This document shows positions 47,079 to 55,700 of a stretch of DNA of 64,000 nt, in pieces. Position numbers and translations under genes: made by a program. Origin of the DNA: Herminiimonas contaminans (lineage in GTDB: Bacteria; Pseudomonadota; Gammaproteobacteria; Burkholderiales; Burkholderiaceae_D); the NCBI RefSeq assembly GCF_015645465.1, contig NZ_JADOEL010000003.1:62001-126000 (forward strand), read 5' to 3'. The notes beneath the pieces are model-generated. The model did not search any database, was not told the origin of the DNA, and worked only from the letters and a program-made list of their open reading frames with translations. Position 1 is the stretch's first letter. Every line of letters starts with the position of its first letter.

Positions 47079-47663
47079 ATGTCGCGTACCCTTATCCTCG
47101 CCTCCAATAACCAAGGCAAATTGAAAGAATTCAGTGCCTTGCTGTCGTCCATCAATTTTGATGTGCATGCGCAGGGCGAATTCAACGTACCGGAAGCGGA
47201 AGAACCGCACGTCACCTTCGTGGAAAACGCGATCGCCAAGGCGCGCCACGCAGCACGCTTGACCGGCAAACCGGCACTGGCCGACGACTCTGGCGTCTGC
47301 GTCAATGCACTGGGCGGTGCACCGGGTGTGTATTCGGCACGCTATGCCGGTGAGCCCAAATCAGACCAGCGCAACAATGAAAAACTCATCGCTGATCTCG
47401 CCGCACACGCCGACAAATCCGCTTACTACTATTGCGTGCTGGTCTTCGTGCGTCACGCGGACGACCCGCAACCTGTGATCGCAGAAGGACGCTGGAATGG
47501 CGAAATGCTGGCAGAACCACGCGGGCAGGGCGGCTTTGGTTACGATGCCTACTTCTGGCTGCCCGAGCAGCAAAAAACAGCGGCAGAATTAACAGCTGAA
47601 GAAAAAAATCGCCTGTCGCATCGCGGCCAGGCCTTGCGTGCACTGATCGAAAAATTGCGATGA
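47079..47663 (+). CDS. rdgB: XTP/dITP pyrophosphatase (RdgB/HAM1)
   Basis: Removes dITP, dXTP and ITP from nucleotide pools. 194 aa. ILASNNQGKLKEF near the start, FVENAIAKARHAARLTGKPALADDSG with the metal-binding region (seen in parts), and PRGQGGFGYDAYFWLPE plus KNRLSHRGQAL near the end are the HAM1 signatures. The stop overlaps hemW by four bases (ATGA). Confidence 0.96.
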   Translation: MSRTLILASNNQGKLKEFSALLSSINFDVHAQGEFNVPEAEEPHVTFVENAIAKARHAARLTGKPALADDSGVCVNALGGAPGVYSARYAGEPKSDQRNNEKLIADLAAHADKSAYYYCVLVFVRHADDPQPVIAEGRWNGEMLAEPRGQGGFGYDAYFWLPEQQKTAAELTAEEKNRLSHRGQALRALIEKLR

Positions 47664-48904
47664 TCCCGATTAAACCGATCAGCGCCGATGTCGCTGCTGC
47701 GCTCGATCATTCGGGACCGGCACGCGTCGCTACGACCTATCTGAAGCCAGGTGCGTTAAGCCTGACTGCATTACCGCCGCTGTCGCTGTATGTGCATTTT
47801 CCGTGGTGCGTGAAGAAATGTCCGTACTGCGATTTCAACTCGCATGAAGCGAACGGCGGTTTCCCGGAAGATGAATACCTTTCCGCCTTGCGTGCCGACC
47901 TCGAGATGGCTTTGCCACTGATCTGGGGTCGCAAGATTTATACGATCTTCATCGGTGGCGGTACGCCTAGCCTGTTGTCCGCCGCCGGACTGGATCGCCT
48001 GCTCTCCGACATCCGTACCTTGCTGCCGCTGGACGGCGCGGTGGAAATCACGATGGAGGCCAACCCGGGTACCTTTGAAGCGGAGAAATTCAAGTCCTAC
48101 CGTGCCAGCGGCATCAATCGCCTGTCGATAGGCATACAGAGCTTCAATCCACGACATCTGCAGGCATTGGGCCGTATTCATGACGGTGACGAAGCACGTC
48201 GCGCTGTGGACATTGCCGCCAACAACTTCGACAACTTCAATCTCGACCTGATGTATGCCTTGCCTGCGCAGACTTTGGACGAAGCGCGGCAGGACGTGCA
48301 AACAGCGATCAGCTATGCGCCACCGCATTTGTCGCTGTATCACCTGACGATGGAGCCGAATACGGTCTTCGCCAAATATCCGCCCACCGTGCCGGATGAC
48401 GACACCAGTGCCGACATGCAGGACATGCTAGAGCAGGAAACCAGCGCTGCCGGTTACCAGCACTACGAAGTCTCGGCCTATGCGCAACCCAAGCGCCAGG
48501 CGCGGCATAACCTCAACTACTGGCAGTTCGGTGATTACCTCGGCATAGGTGCCGGGGCGCACACCAAACTTTCCTTCCCGCATCGCGTGATCCGTCAGGC
48601 GCGTTACAAACAGCCAAAAAGTTATATGGAGCAAATGCGCCTCGGCAATCCTATCCAGGAAGAAAAGGAAATCACGCGCGACGAACTCGGCTTTGAATTC
48701 ATGCTCAACGCGATGCGTCTGGTGGAAGGCGTGGAGGTCAACATGTTCGCCGAACGCACCGGCATGCCGCTCAATGCAGTGGAGCGGGCGCTGAACGAGG
48801 CCGAAGCGAAGGGTTTGCTCTACCGCGACCATAAAACCATCAAGCCGACAGTGCTGGGCCAGCGCTTCCTGAATGATTTGCAGGAAATGTTTCTGGCGGA
48901 TTGA
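47660..48904 (+). CDS. hemW: Radical SAM heme chaperone HemW
   Basis: A 414-residue coproporphyrinogen-oxidase-like radical SAM protein; HemW transfers heme rather than oxidising coproporphyrinogen. Cys50-x3-Cys54-x2-Cys57 (WCVKKCPYCDF) binds the 4Fe-4S cluster, followed by FIGGGTPSLLS and NRLSIGIQSF. The HNLNYW and GIGAGAH segments are HemW-like. The first about 38 residues form an unusual Ala/Leu-rich N-terminal extension; the ATG overlapping the rdgB stop supports this start. Confidence 0.93.
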   Translation: MIPIKPISADVAAALDHSGPARVATTYLKPGALSLTALPPLSLYVHFPWCVKKCPYCDFNSHEANGGFPEDEYLSALRADLEMALPLIWGRKIYTIFIGGGTPSLLSAAGLDRLLSDIRTLLPLDGAVEITMEANPGTFEAEKFKSYRASGINRLSIGIQSFNPRHLQALGRIHDGDEARRAVDIAANNFDNFNLDLMYALPAQTLDEARQDVQTAISYAPPHLSLYHLTMEPNTVFAKYPPTVPDDDTSADMQDMLEQETSAAGYQHYEVSAYAQPKRQARHNLNYWQFGDYLGIGAGAHTKLSFPHRVIRQARYKQPKSYMEQMRLGNPIQEEKEITRDELGFEFMLNAMRLVEGVEVNMFAERTGMPLNAVERALNEAEAKGLLYRDHKTIKPTVLGQRFLNDLQEMFLAD

Positions 48905-48924
48905 AACAAATAATCGTCGGACAG

Positions 48925-48953
48925 TCGGCAATTCCAGGGGAGTTAGGTATAAT
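48925..48953 (+). promoter_or_regulatory. Promoter of tRNA-Ser
   Basis: TCGGCA (4/6) and TATAAT (6/6) at 17-bp spacing, about 100 bp before the tRNA, just after hemW. Confidence 0.6.
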
Positions 48954-49056
48954 GCGACCTCTTGGAAGTTGATGGACTGCTTCGCCGGTTAATTGCACGC
49001 TCGTGCAATGCGTAGTAAATCGGACGGATGTGGTTTCTTCGTCAACATCTCAAAAC

Positions 49057-49146
49057 GGAAGTGTGGCCGAGTGGTTGAAGGCACCAGTCTTGAAAACTGG
49101 CGACGGTTTATCCCGTTCGTGAGTTCGAATCTCACCGCTTCCGCCA
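49057..49146 (+). tRNA. tRNA-Ser (anticodon UGA)
   Basis: Ninety bases including an encoded CCA. The acceptor stem pairs GGAAGTG with CGCTTCC (one G-T pair, discriminator G), the D-arm is GGCCGAGTGG-type, and the anticodon arm CCAGT-CTTGAAA-ACTGG places TGA in the loop. A long class II variable arm (GACGGTTTATCCCGTTC) identifies serine. The T-arm is GTGAG-TTCGAAT-CTCAC. It is followed within 45 bp by a repeat also present at 61.1 kb. Confidence 0.96.
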
Positions 49147-49190
49147 TTATTCCGTTCTACTACTCCCCCCACTAAGGATAAGAAATTTCA

Positions 49191-49231
49191 CCGAGATTGC
49201 TTGGGGCGAGAGGTGCTTTACCGCTATTTTT
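49191..49231. repeat. Imperfect direct repeat, copy 1 (degenerate terminator module)
   Basis: Matches 61096-61136 at 34 of 41 bases, and all seven differences are transitions. On the minus strand it follows the M50-protein gene by about 30 bp and would form a weakened hairpin compared with the other copy. It lies just downstream of tRNA-Ser. Confidence 0.6.
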
Positions 49232-49261
49232 TGTCTTACTCGGACTGATTCCCGCAAGTAC

Positions 49262-51364
49262 TTAGAAACCCGTTTCACGCCAAGCCACCGAGGCAGCAAC
49301 ACGCAGGAATCGTAGCGCTGGTATTTCCCAGTTTCCGGCTATCGTGACACGTCCACGCCATGCCGGACTGGTGGCTGGGAGCGCCTCATCGGTATCCAGC
49401 ACCACGCGATAGACGGCATGCTCCGGATACAAGCTGCCGTTCTTTTCGCGCACCAATACATCACCGCCGAATAGTGAGGCCAGTTCTGGCTCATTCAGGG
49501 TGCGGCTGGCATCGCGGTCTATGCTGACGACGTTCAGGCGCCGGGCCGGTCCTGCCATGCCATCAGCGATGAACAGTGCACGGTCGCCTTTTGAAATACG
49601 ACGTACCGCTTCTTCGTCAACGTAAGTCACCACTTGCCAGCGATCTGCAGCGACCAGTGAGCCGAGATATTCCTGGCTCTTGAGTGCTTCGCCGGGACGC
49701 AAATCGGGATCGATGTCGACCAGCACGCCAGCGTAGGGGGCAACAGGTTGATAGCGTTGGAGATCGGTACTGACGGCGACTCGTTCCGCGTTGGCATAGG
49801 CCAGTTGATCGTTGAGTACTTGCCAGTCTTTACGGCTGTTTACGTCGAGTCCGGCCGCAGCTGATTGCCACGCCAGAGATTCATATTTGGCGTCGGACTC
49901 GGTGGCGCGCAGATCCAGCTCCGGTGATGACAGCTGCATCAGTGTTTGCCCGGCTGACACCGTCTGACCACTGGCGACCGGCAGCGCGTCCAATGTGGCG
50001 TGGGGCGGCGCATAGAGTGCCAGCCTGGTTTGCGGCTGTAACAGGCCTGAGCTGCGTACCCGATCCGGCCACGGCAGCAGGAAGATAAAAATAAACAGTG
50101 CTGCCAGTGCTGCACTGCGTCGGGCACGTTTGCTGTGTCTTATGTCCGGCCAGCGTGTACGCCATACCTGAATTTCGCGCCATACCGGCAACGCAACAAA
50201 CCAGCATATCTCCACGATAAATAGCAGAATCCCGACCGCTTTGATGAAGAAGTGGTAGACCAGTACAGCGATGCCGAGAAAGAGTATGAGGCGATAGATC
50301 CAGATTGCCCATGCAAACAGGATCAGACCGGTATTCATGCGTGGCGAAAATGCTTCCGGCGCTGGTTCACCCAATGCAAACAGGCGCTCACGCAAATCCC
50401 AGCGCGCGAGTGCGAATGCGCGGTTGTGCAAGTTAGGCAAGCCCAGGTAGTCCGACAGAATGTAGTAGCCATCAAAGCGCATGAAGGGGCTGGCGTTGAT
50501 GAGCAGGGTGCTGATCCAGGTGGTGGTCGAGAGCAAGAAGGCGACTTGTTTGGGGCCGCCTTCCGGTAACCACGCCCACGCCAGAGTCGCCCAGGCGGCG
50601 ATGCCGAGTTCAGTGATGATCCCGGCACTGGCTACGGTTAATCGTTTCTTTCTGTCGGCGAGTTTCCAGACTTCATTGGTATCGGTATAAGCGACCGGCC
50701 ACATCACCAGAAACGCCAGCCCCATGGTTGGTACCCGGCAACCGTAGCGTTTGGTGGTCAGCGCATGGCCCAGCTCATGGCAGGTCTTGGCGAAAAAAAT
50801 GGCTGCACCGTATAGCACCGCACCATCCCAGCTGAGTGTGTCCATCAGCGTGGCGGAGAATCGATCCCACTCGCGGTAGGCACCGATCAATCCAAGCACA
50901 CCGGCAAGAATCGTCAGATGACGGAAAGTGGGGCTGAACAGGAACGCCAGTCGCGGTTCCAGCCAGGTTAGCCAGCGGTCGGGTCGCAATAACGGAACAC
51001 GGAAAAACAGATAGTTATGCAGCAGCCACTGATGCCAGTTGCCACGTTGCCTGGCGCGCATAGCGGCCAGTGCAGGGGCCGAACCTTTTTCTGCTTGCAG
51101 CAATTGCTGCTCTCCCAGAAACGTCAATAGTCCATTGAATGCTGCGCTATCAAGCTGGAGCGCCGTCACGCTGTTGATCTCGGCGAGGATGGCTTCTGCA
51201 TCGCCCATATTCCAGCGACTGAGCATTTCAAAACTAGGCCAGTCGAGCTGAAAAAACATATTGCGCACAGGATCATGCAGCGTCCAGCTCGGTTGTCCGT
51301 CGGGCAAGCGCGGGCCGACGCTGATGGACAGTTCCTGGCGCAGAGCAGGTAGGCTAGAAGGCAT
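49262..51364 (-). CDS. Membrane M50 (site-2-type) metalloprotease with HlyD-like tail
   Basis: A 700-residue integral membrane protein. Residues about 15-95 resemble a PqqD-like winged helix (SWTLHDPVRNMFFQLDWPSF; inference). The M50 zinc motif is HELGH at 196-200 within a hydrophobic helix, with the distal ligand in ASPFMRFDGYY (Asp298). Several helices run to about 440, then a periplasmic HlyD/biotinyl-lipoyl-like part (SGQTVSAGQTLMQLSSPEL near 490; AGVLVDIDPDLRPGEAL near 565). Last gene of the operon, 6 bp after the HlyD gene. May process or export the large Ig-repeat protein; function inferred. Confidence 0.82.
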   Translation of the reverse strand: MPSSLPALRQELSISVGPRLPDGQPSWTLHDPVRNMFFQLDWPSFEMLSRWNMGDAEAILAEINSVTALQLDSAAFNGLLTFLGEQQLLQAEKGSAPALAAMRARQRGNWHQWLLHNYLFFRVPLLRPDRWLTWLEPRLAFLFSPTFRHLTILAGVLGLIGAYREWDRFSATLMDTLSWDGAVLYGAAIFFAKTCHELGHALTTKRYGCRVPTMGLAFLVMWPVAYTDTNEVWKLADRKKRLTVASAGIITELGIAAWATLAWAWLPEGGPKQVAFLLSTTTWISTLLINASPFMRFDGYYILSDYLGLPNLHNRAFALARWDLRERLFALGEPAPEAFSPRMNTGLILFAWAIWIYRLILFLGIAVLVYHFFIKAVGILLFIVEICWFVALPVWREIQVWRTRWPDIRHSKRARRSAALAALFIFIFLLPWPDRVRSSGLLQPQTRLALYAPPHATLDALPVASGQTVSAGQTLMQLSSPELDLRATESDAKYESLAWQSAAAGLDVNSRKDWQVLNDQLAYANAERVAVSTDLQRYQPVAPYAGVLVDIDPDLRPGEALKSQEYLGSLVAADRWQVVTYVDEEAVRRISKGDRALFIADGMAGPARRLNVVSIDRDASRTLNEPELASLFGGDVLVREKNGSLYPEHAVYRVVLDTDEALPATSPAWRGRVTIAGNWEIPALRFLRVAASVAWRETGF

Positions 51365-51370
51365 GCGTAC

Positions 51371-52756
51371 TCAAATCGCCAGGAATTGACGGATGCTGGC
51401 CAGCGGTCGTCGTAGTACCCAATAGACCAACGGTACATAGCTACCACCCAATTTAGCCGTTCCTTTGAGGCCCACGCGCTGGTCGGTGCTGGCATTCAGT
51501 TTGGCGCGTACCCGGTAGGCGTAGCTGCCATCGGGACGCGCTGTGGCACGATGGCTCATGTAACGCAGGGTGCCGGATACCGACGACAAGGGAGCGGCTG
51601 CCAGGTACAAAGACAGTGGCGCTTGCTCGCTGACCGGGACGGCATCACCTATCGGTACCCACGCTTCGATTTCAATATCGTTAGCTGCGGCTACCTGCAT
51701 GATGCGCTCTCCGGTTTGTACCGGACGACCTACCCATTCGGATGGATCATCGAACAATACGGTACCCGCTTGCGGTGCCACCACGCGCGAACGTTGTGCC
51801 TGACTTTCGAGGAAGCTGGCCTGCGCCTGTTTCTCGGCGATCCGGCCCAGGAGCGTAGCTAATTGCGTTTTTGCACGCGGGTCGTTCAACATGAGTTGTG
51901 CGGCTTGCCGGTACTCGGCTTGAGCCGTACCCAAGGCTTCGCGTGCTACTTCCAGGCGGCTGCCGATAGGTGCCTGATCGAAAGAAAATAGTAGCTGACC
52001 GGCGGCGACGGTCTGGTTGGGCGTGACGGCGAAATCTGCAATGACGCCATCCAATGGCGCACGTATGGTGGCCGGATTGGCTGGTACCAGCTCACCGGGC
52101 GCCAGCACCGTGAGGCGCACTGGAAACAATAGAACGACCAGTAATCCGACACCTGCTGCGAGACGGCGACGCCAGCGTTTGTCTGCTGCACCACCATGCC
52201 ACCAGGCCCGTAAGCGCGCCGGAATAGCGGCAAGCGACCAGCGTGCAGGGCGATGCATGGCGCGCCACGCGTGCTGCCAGATATCCATCCATTCTTCTAG
52301 CAGCGCCAATTCGTCCGGGCGTAATGGATGATCGCCTGCCAGCAGCAAGCCAGCCTGATCAGCAGTTGGGTGATTGTTTTCGGGATGGCGCAGTCCGCGC
52401 AGCGGTATCCATGTTACTGCTGCAGGCAACCATTCGTCCCACGCAGTAGTTATCGAGGCGGGTAGCTGTGTCGCATCGACCGTTAGCGCTCCACCGCTTG
52501 TATGCTGGGTCGCGAGCGTGCGGCACAACTGGTTCAGCCATTGTGCATATGGCGCATTGGCTTCGACCGCCACCACGCCGGACAGTGTGTGTACACCACT
52601 TGTGCCTAACCATAATGCAGCCTGGCGGTAAGGCAGCAAAACGCGCGTGTCGTTGACTGCGAGGAAGGCAAGTTCAATGGCACTGGCAGCAGCGCGTGCG
52701 CGCTGAGCCAGTTCGATTAACTTCAGTAGCGGATTACCTGCTGCGCCGTCGCTCAT
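51371..52756 (-). CDS. Membrane-anchored HlyD-family adaptor with GAF-like N-terminus
   Basis: A 461-residue protein. Residues about 20-170 form a cytoplasmic domain that looks GAF-like (inference). One transmembrane helix is at about 198-218 (GVGLLVVLLFPVRLTVLAPG). The periplasmic part follows with lipoyl halves (RAPLDGVIADFAVTPNQTV near 233 and VVAPQAGTVLFDDP near 320) around a short coiled coil rich in Ala/Gln/Arg. The end returns to hydrophobic, LVYWVLRRPL. The ATG overlaps the stop of the 1889-aa gene by four bases. It probably joins the inner-membrane M50 protein to the TolC-like channel. Confidence 0.85.
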   Translation of the reverse strand: MSDGAAGNPLLKLIELAQRARAAASAIELAFLAVNDTRVLLPYRQAALWLGTSGVHTLSGVVAVEANAPYAQWLNQLCRTLATQHTSGGALTVDATQLPASITTAWDEWLPAAVTWIPLRGLRHPENNHPTADQAGLLLAGDHPLRPDELALLEEWMDIWQHAWRAMHRPARWSLAAIPARLRAWWHGGAADKRWRRRLAAGVGLLVVLLFPVRLTVLAPGELVPANPATIRAPLDGVIADFAVTPNQTVAAGQLLFSFDQAPIGSRLEVAREALGTAQAEYRQAAQLMLNDPRAKTQLATLLGRIAEKQAQASFLESQAQRSRVVAPQAGTVLFDDPSEWVGRPVQTGERIMQVAAANDIEIEAWVPIGDAVPVSEQAPLSLYLAAAPLSSVSGTLRYMSHRATARPDGSYAYRVRAKLNASTDQRVGLKGTAKLGGSYVPLVYWVLRRPLASIRQFLAI

Positions 52757-55700
52757 GCCCCCGGTCTCGCTCCTGTCGTACTACGCGCCAATACGGCCAG
52801 GCGTTCGGCACCAGCTTCGCGCGTGGTACGCATTTGTTCAGTCAGGCTGGCGCGACCGATAGGTTCGGCGATGCCGCGCTCTAAATGAGCGCCTTTGTTA
52901 CCTTGTCCATCTTTGGTCACAACGATTTTGAAGGTCTGTACTGCGATCCGTCCCTGCGCATCCCGTGCCACCACCTTGAAGCTAATTGTGCCTTCGAAGG
53001 CGGGAGGTGGAGTACCTTCAAAACGTCCGGTGCGGGAATTGAATTGGAGCCAGCCTGGCAATGGCATGCCATTGGCTTGCGTTGCGCTCAACTCTATGGT
53101 GCTGGATGAGATAAAGGCATCGCCTGGTATTTGTACTGCAATGCGACTGCCGCTGCCCACACTCAAGTCTGCAATTGGACTATTGATTAACAATACGTCA
53201 CTGTTGACCGTCGATTCCGCACGCACAGTGGAATCGAAAGGCGAAGACAAGCTATTGCTATCGAGTGTGGACACGCTCGGATTTAAAACACTGGACCAAG
53301 TGCCGGATGGCGACGGCGCGAAAACGGGCGCGGGAACTGAGCCAGGGCCGCTTGGCGCCGGTGGTTCTATGCTCGGCTGATGGATTACCTGCGGCGGCGG
53401 GGTTTGCGTCTCCACAGGTAATGGTGGCGGTGCTGTTGATGGCAGTACACCGACTGTCAATTCATTCACGTTGCTGTCGCTGGCAGTATTGCCAGCCAGA
53501 TCGGTGACGGTAGCGACCACACTGTATTGATGGTTCATGACCAGGGTCAAGCTGCCGCTAACCGGTACCGCTGTTGCCAGATCCAGGGTCCAGCTACCGG
53601 CCACTGGCGTAACGTTATAGGTAGCGCCGCCGACTGTGACGGTCATGGTCTCACCGGCCGCCAGTGTGGCGCTACCGGTCAATACCGGTGTGAGGCTGGT
53701 GGTCGACTGTGTATCGACGGTAGGCACGCTGGCCGCGGTATCGTAGACATAAGCCTGGGCTGTCACGGTGCCATCATTACCGGCAGTGTCGACTACCTTG
53801 ACCAGCAAGGTGTTACTGCCGCTCAGCGTCTGGCCGCTCAGCGACCAGGTGTCAGTACCGACGGTGGCGGTAGCAACGATCCAGGTAGCGCCATTATCCA
53901 GCGAGACCTGGACAGTCTCACCGCTGGCCAGATTGGCTGACAAAGTACCGCTGATAGTTTGTGCGGCGACGTTGGTAATGAAGTCGGTGGACGAAGCGCC
54001 GCTGTCAGCCGAGAAGGAGATGCTAGCCACGCTGGTCATCGGCCCAGTCGTATCGAGTACATAAGCACGGCTGGTGGCGGTACCGTTGTTGCCTGCTGCA
54101 TCAGTGACGCGCAATTGCAGGGTGTCGCTGGCGGCCAGCGTGACGCCGTTCCAGGTCAGTGTCGTGCCGGATACCTTGCTGGTGATGTCGGTCCACGTCG
54201 CACCGTTGTCGAGTGAGCCGTAGACAACATCACCGGCCGCTGGTGCCGCGCTAAGCGTAGCACTGATGGTTTGCGCCGCGGTGTTGGTGATCAAGTCGGT
54301 TGCGCTGCTGCCGGTGTCGGCTGATAGCGCGATGTCGCTGAAACTGATGCTCGGTGCCGTAGTGTCGAGTACATAGGCTTGCGAGTAAGGCGTGCCATTA
54401 TTACCAGCGTCGTCGCTGATGCGCACCTTCAGCGTGCCGCTGCCGTTTAAGGTTTGATTGGCGAGTGACCAAGTGTTGGCGCCGACCGTGGCGGTGGCGA
54501 GGGTCCAGGTAGCGCCATTGTCGAGCGAGACGTAGACGCGTTCACCAGCGGCCAGATTGGAAGTTAATGTGCCGCTGATGGTTTGCGCTGCCGTCTTGGT
54601 GATGAAGTCGCTGCCTGAGGTTCCGGTGTCATCCGAGAAGGCGGCACTGGCGACGGTATTGGTCGGTGCCGAGGTATCGATAACGATATCTTTGTTTGCA
54701 CCCAGCGATCCGGCCGTGCCCGGCGTCGCCAGAATGATATTGGCGGATTGCTGGGAACCCCCTGCATCGATAATCGAGGCACCGTTGAGCGCCAGCGCGA
54801 AGGCCGAGCTGTAGTCGAGGTCGGCACTGTTCTCGCCAGCCCCGACGGTGTAGCTAAAGGTCAGCGTGCCGGTACCACTGCCGCCGGTATAGGTGGCAGT
54901 GCCACCACTGGCAAGCGCAAGGGTCGGCGTGCCGAAGGTGGTGTCGACATTGATCGCAGTGGAAAAATCGACCGTGATCGTGATGGTCGAGCCGGCGCCA
55001 TAGGCACCGTCGGATGTGCTGGAGCCGACGCTGGTGATGGCGGGGTTGGTGCCGTCAACATTGATGGCGGCCGTGCTGCCTACGCTGTTGAGGGTAGTCA
55101 CGATGTCGTTGCCAGCGGCATCCTGCATTAGGGCTCCGCCGGTTGATAAGGCGCCTATCGTAATGCCATTGGCGTCGATGTCACCACTAGGTACGATGTA
55201 GCGGAACAGCAGCGCGCTACTGCCCGAACCTGATACATAGTCAGCATAGCGAGTAGTGGAACCGACAACGAGGGCGATCCGCGGCGTGCCGCCGAAGGTG
55301 TCGACGATGACTGCCTCACTGAAGTTAACGGTGAACTCCAATGTGCCGCCAGCGCTATAGGTACCGTTGGCCGGGACTGCGACTGAGGTTACGGTAGGCG
55401 CGGTGGTGTCGATGGTGATGGTCAGTCCGCTGGAGGCGGCTGAGACGTTACCGGCGGTATCAGTGGCGACGGCAGTGATAGTGTGGCTGCCCTGGGTTAA
55501 GACGCCAGTAGTGTAGGTCCAGCCACCGGCACCAGCGACAACAGTGCCGAGCATTGTAGCGCCATCGTACAGCGTGACTGTGCTGCCATTTTCTGCCGTA
55601 CCGCTCAGCGTAGGCGTGGTATCGAGCGTGATGTTGTCATTGTTGAGCGGACCTGTATCACTGGACGTTGCCAGATCCGGCGTGCCGGGCGTGGCCGGGG

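Noticed and set aside
49147-49261. tRNA 3' end duplicate (attachment site) after tRNA-Ser
   Set aside because: I looked for a second copy of the tRNA 3' end near 61 kb and found only the terminator-like module, not tRNA sequence; no integrase is present.
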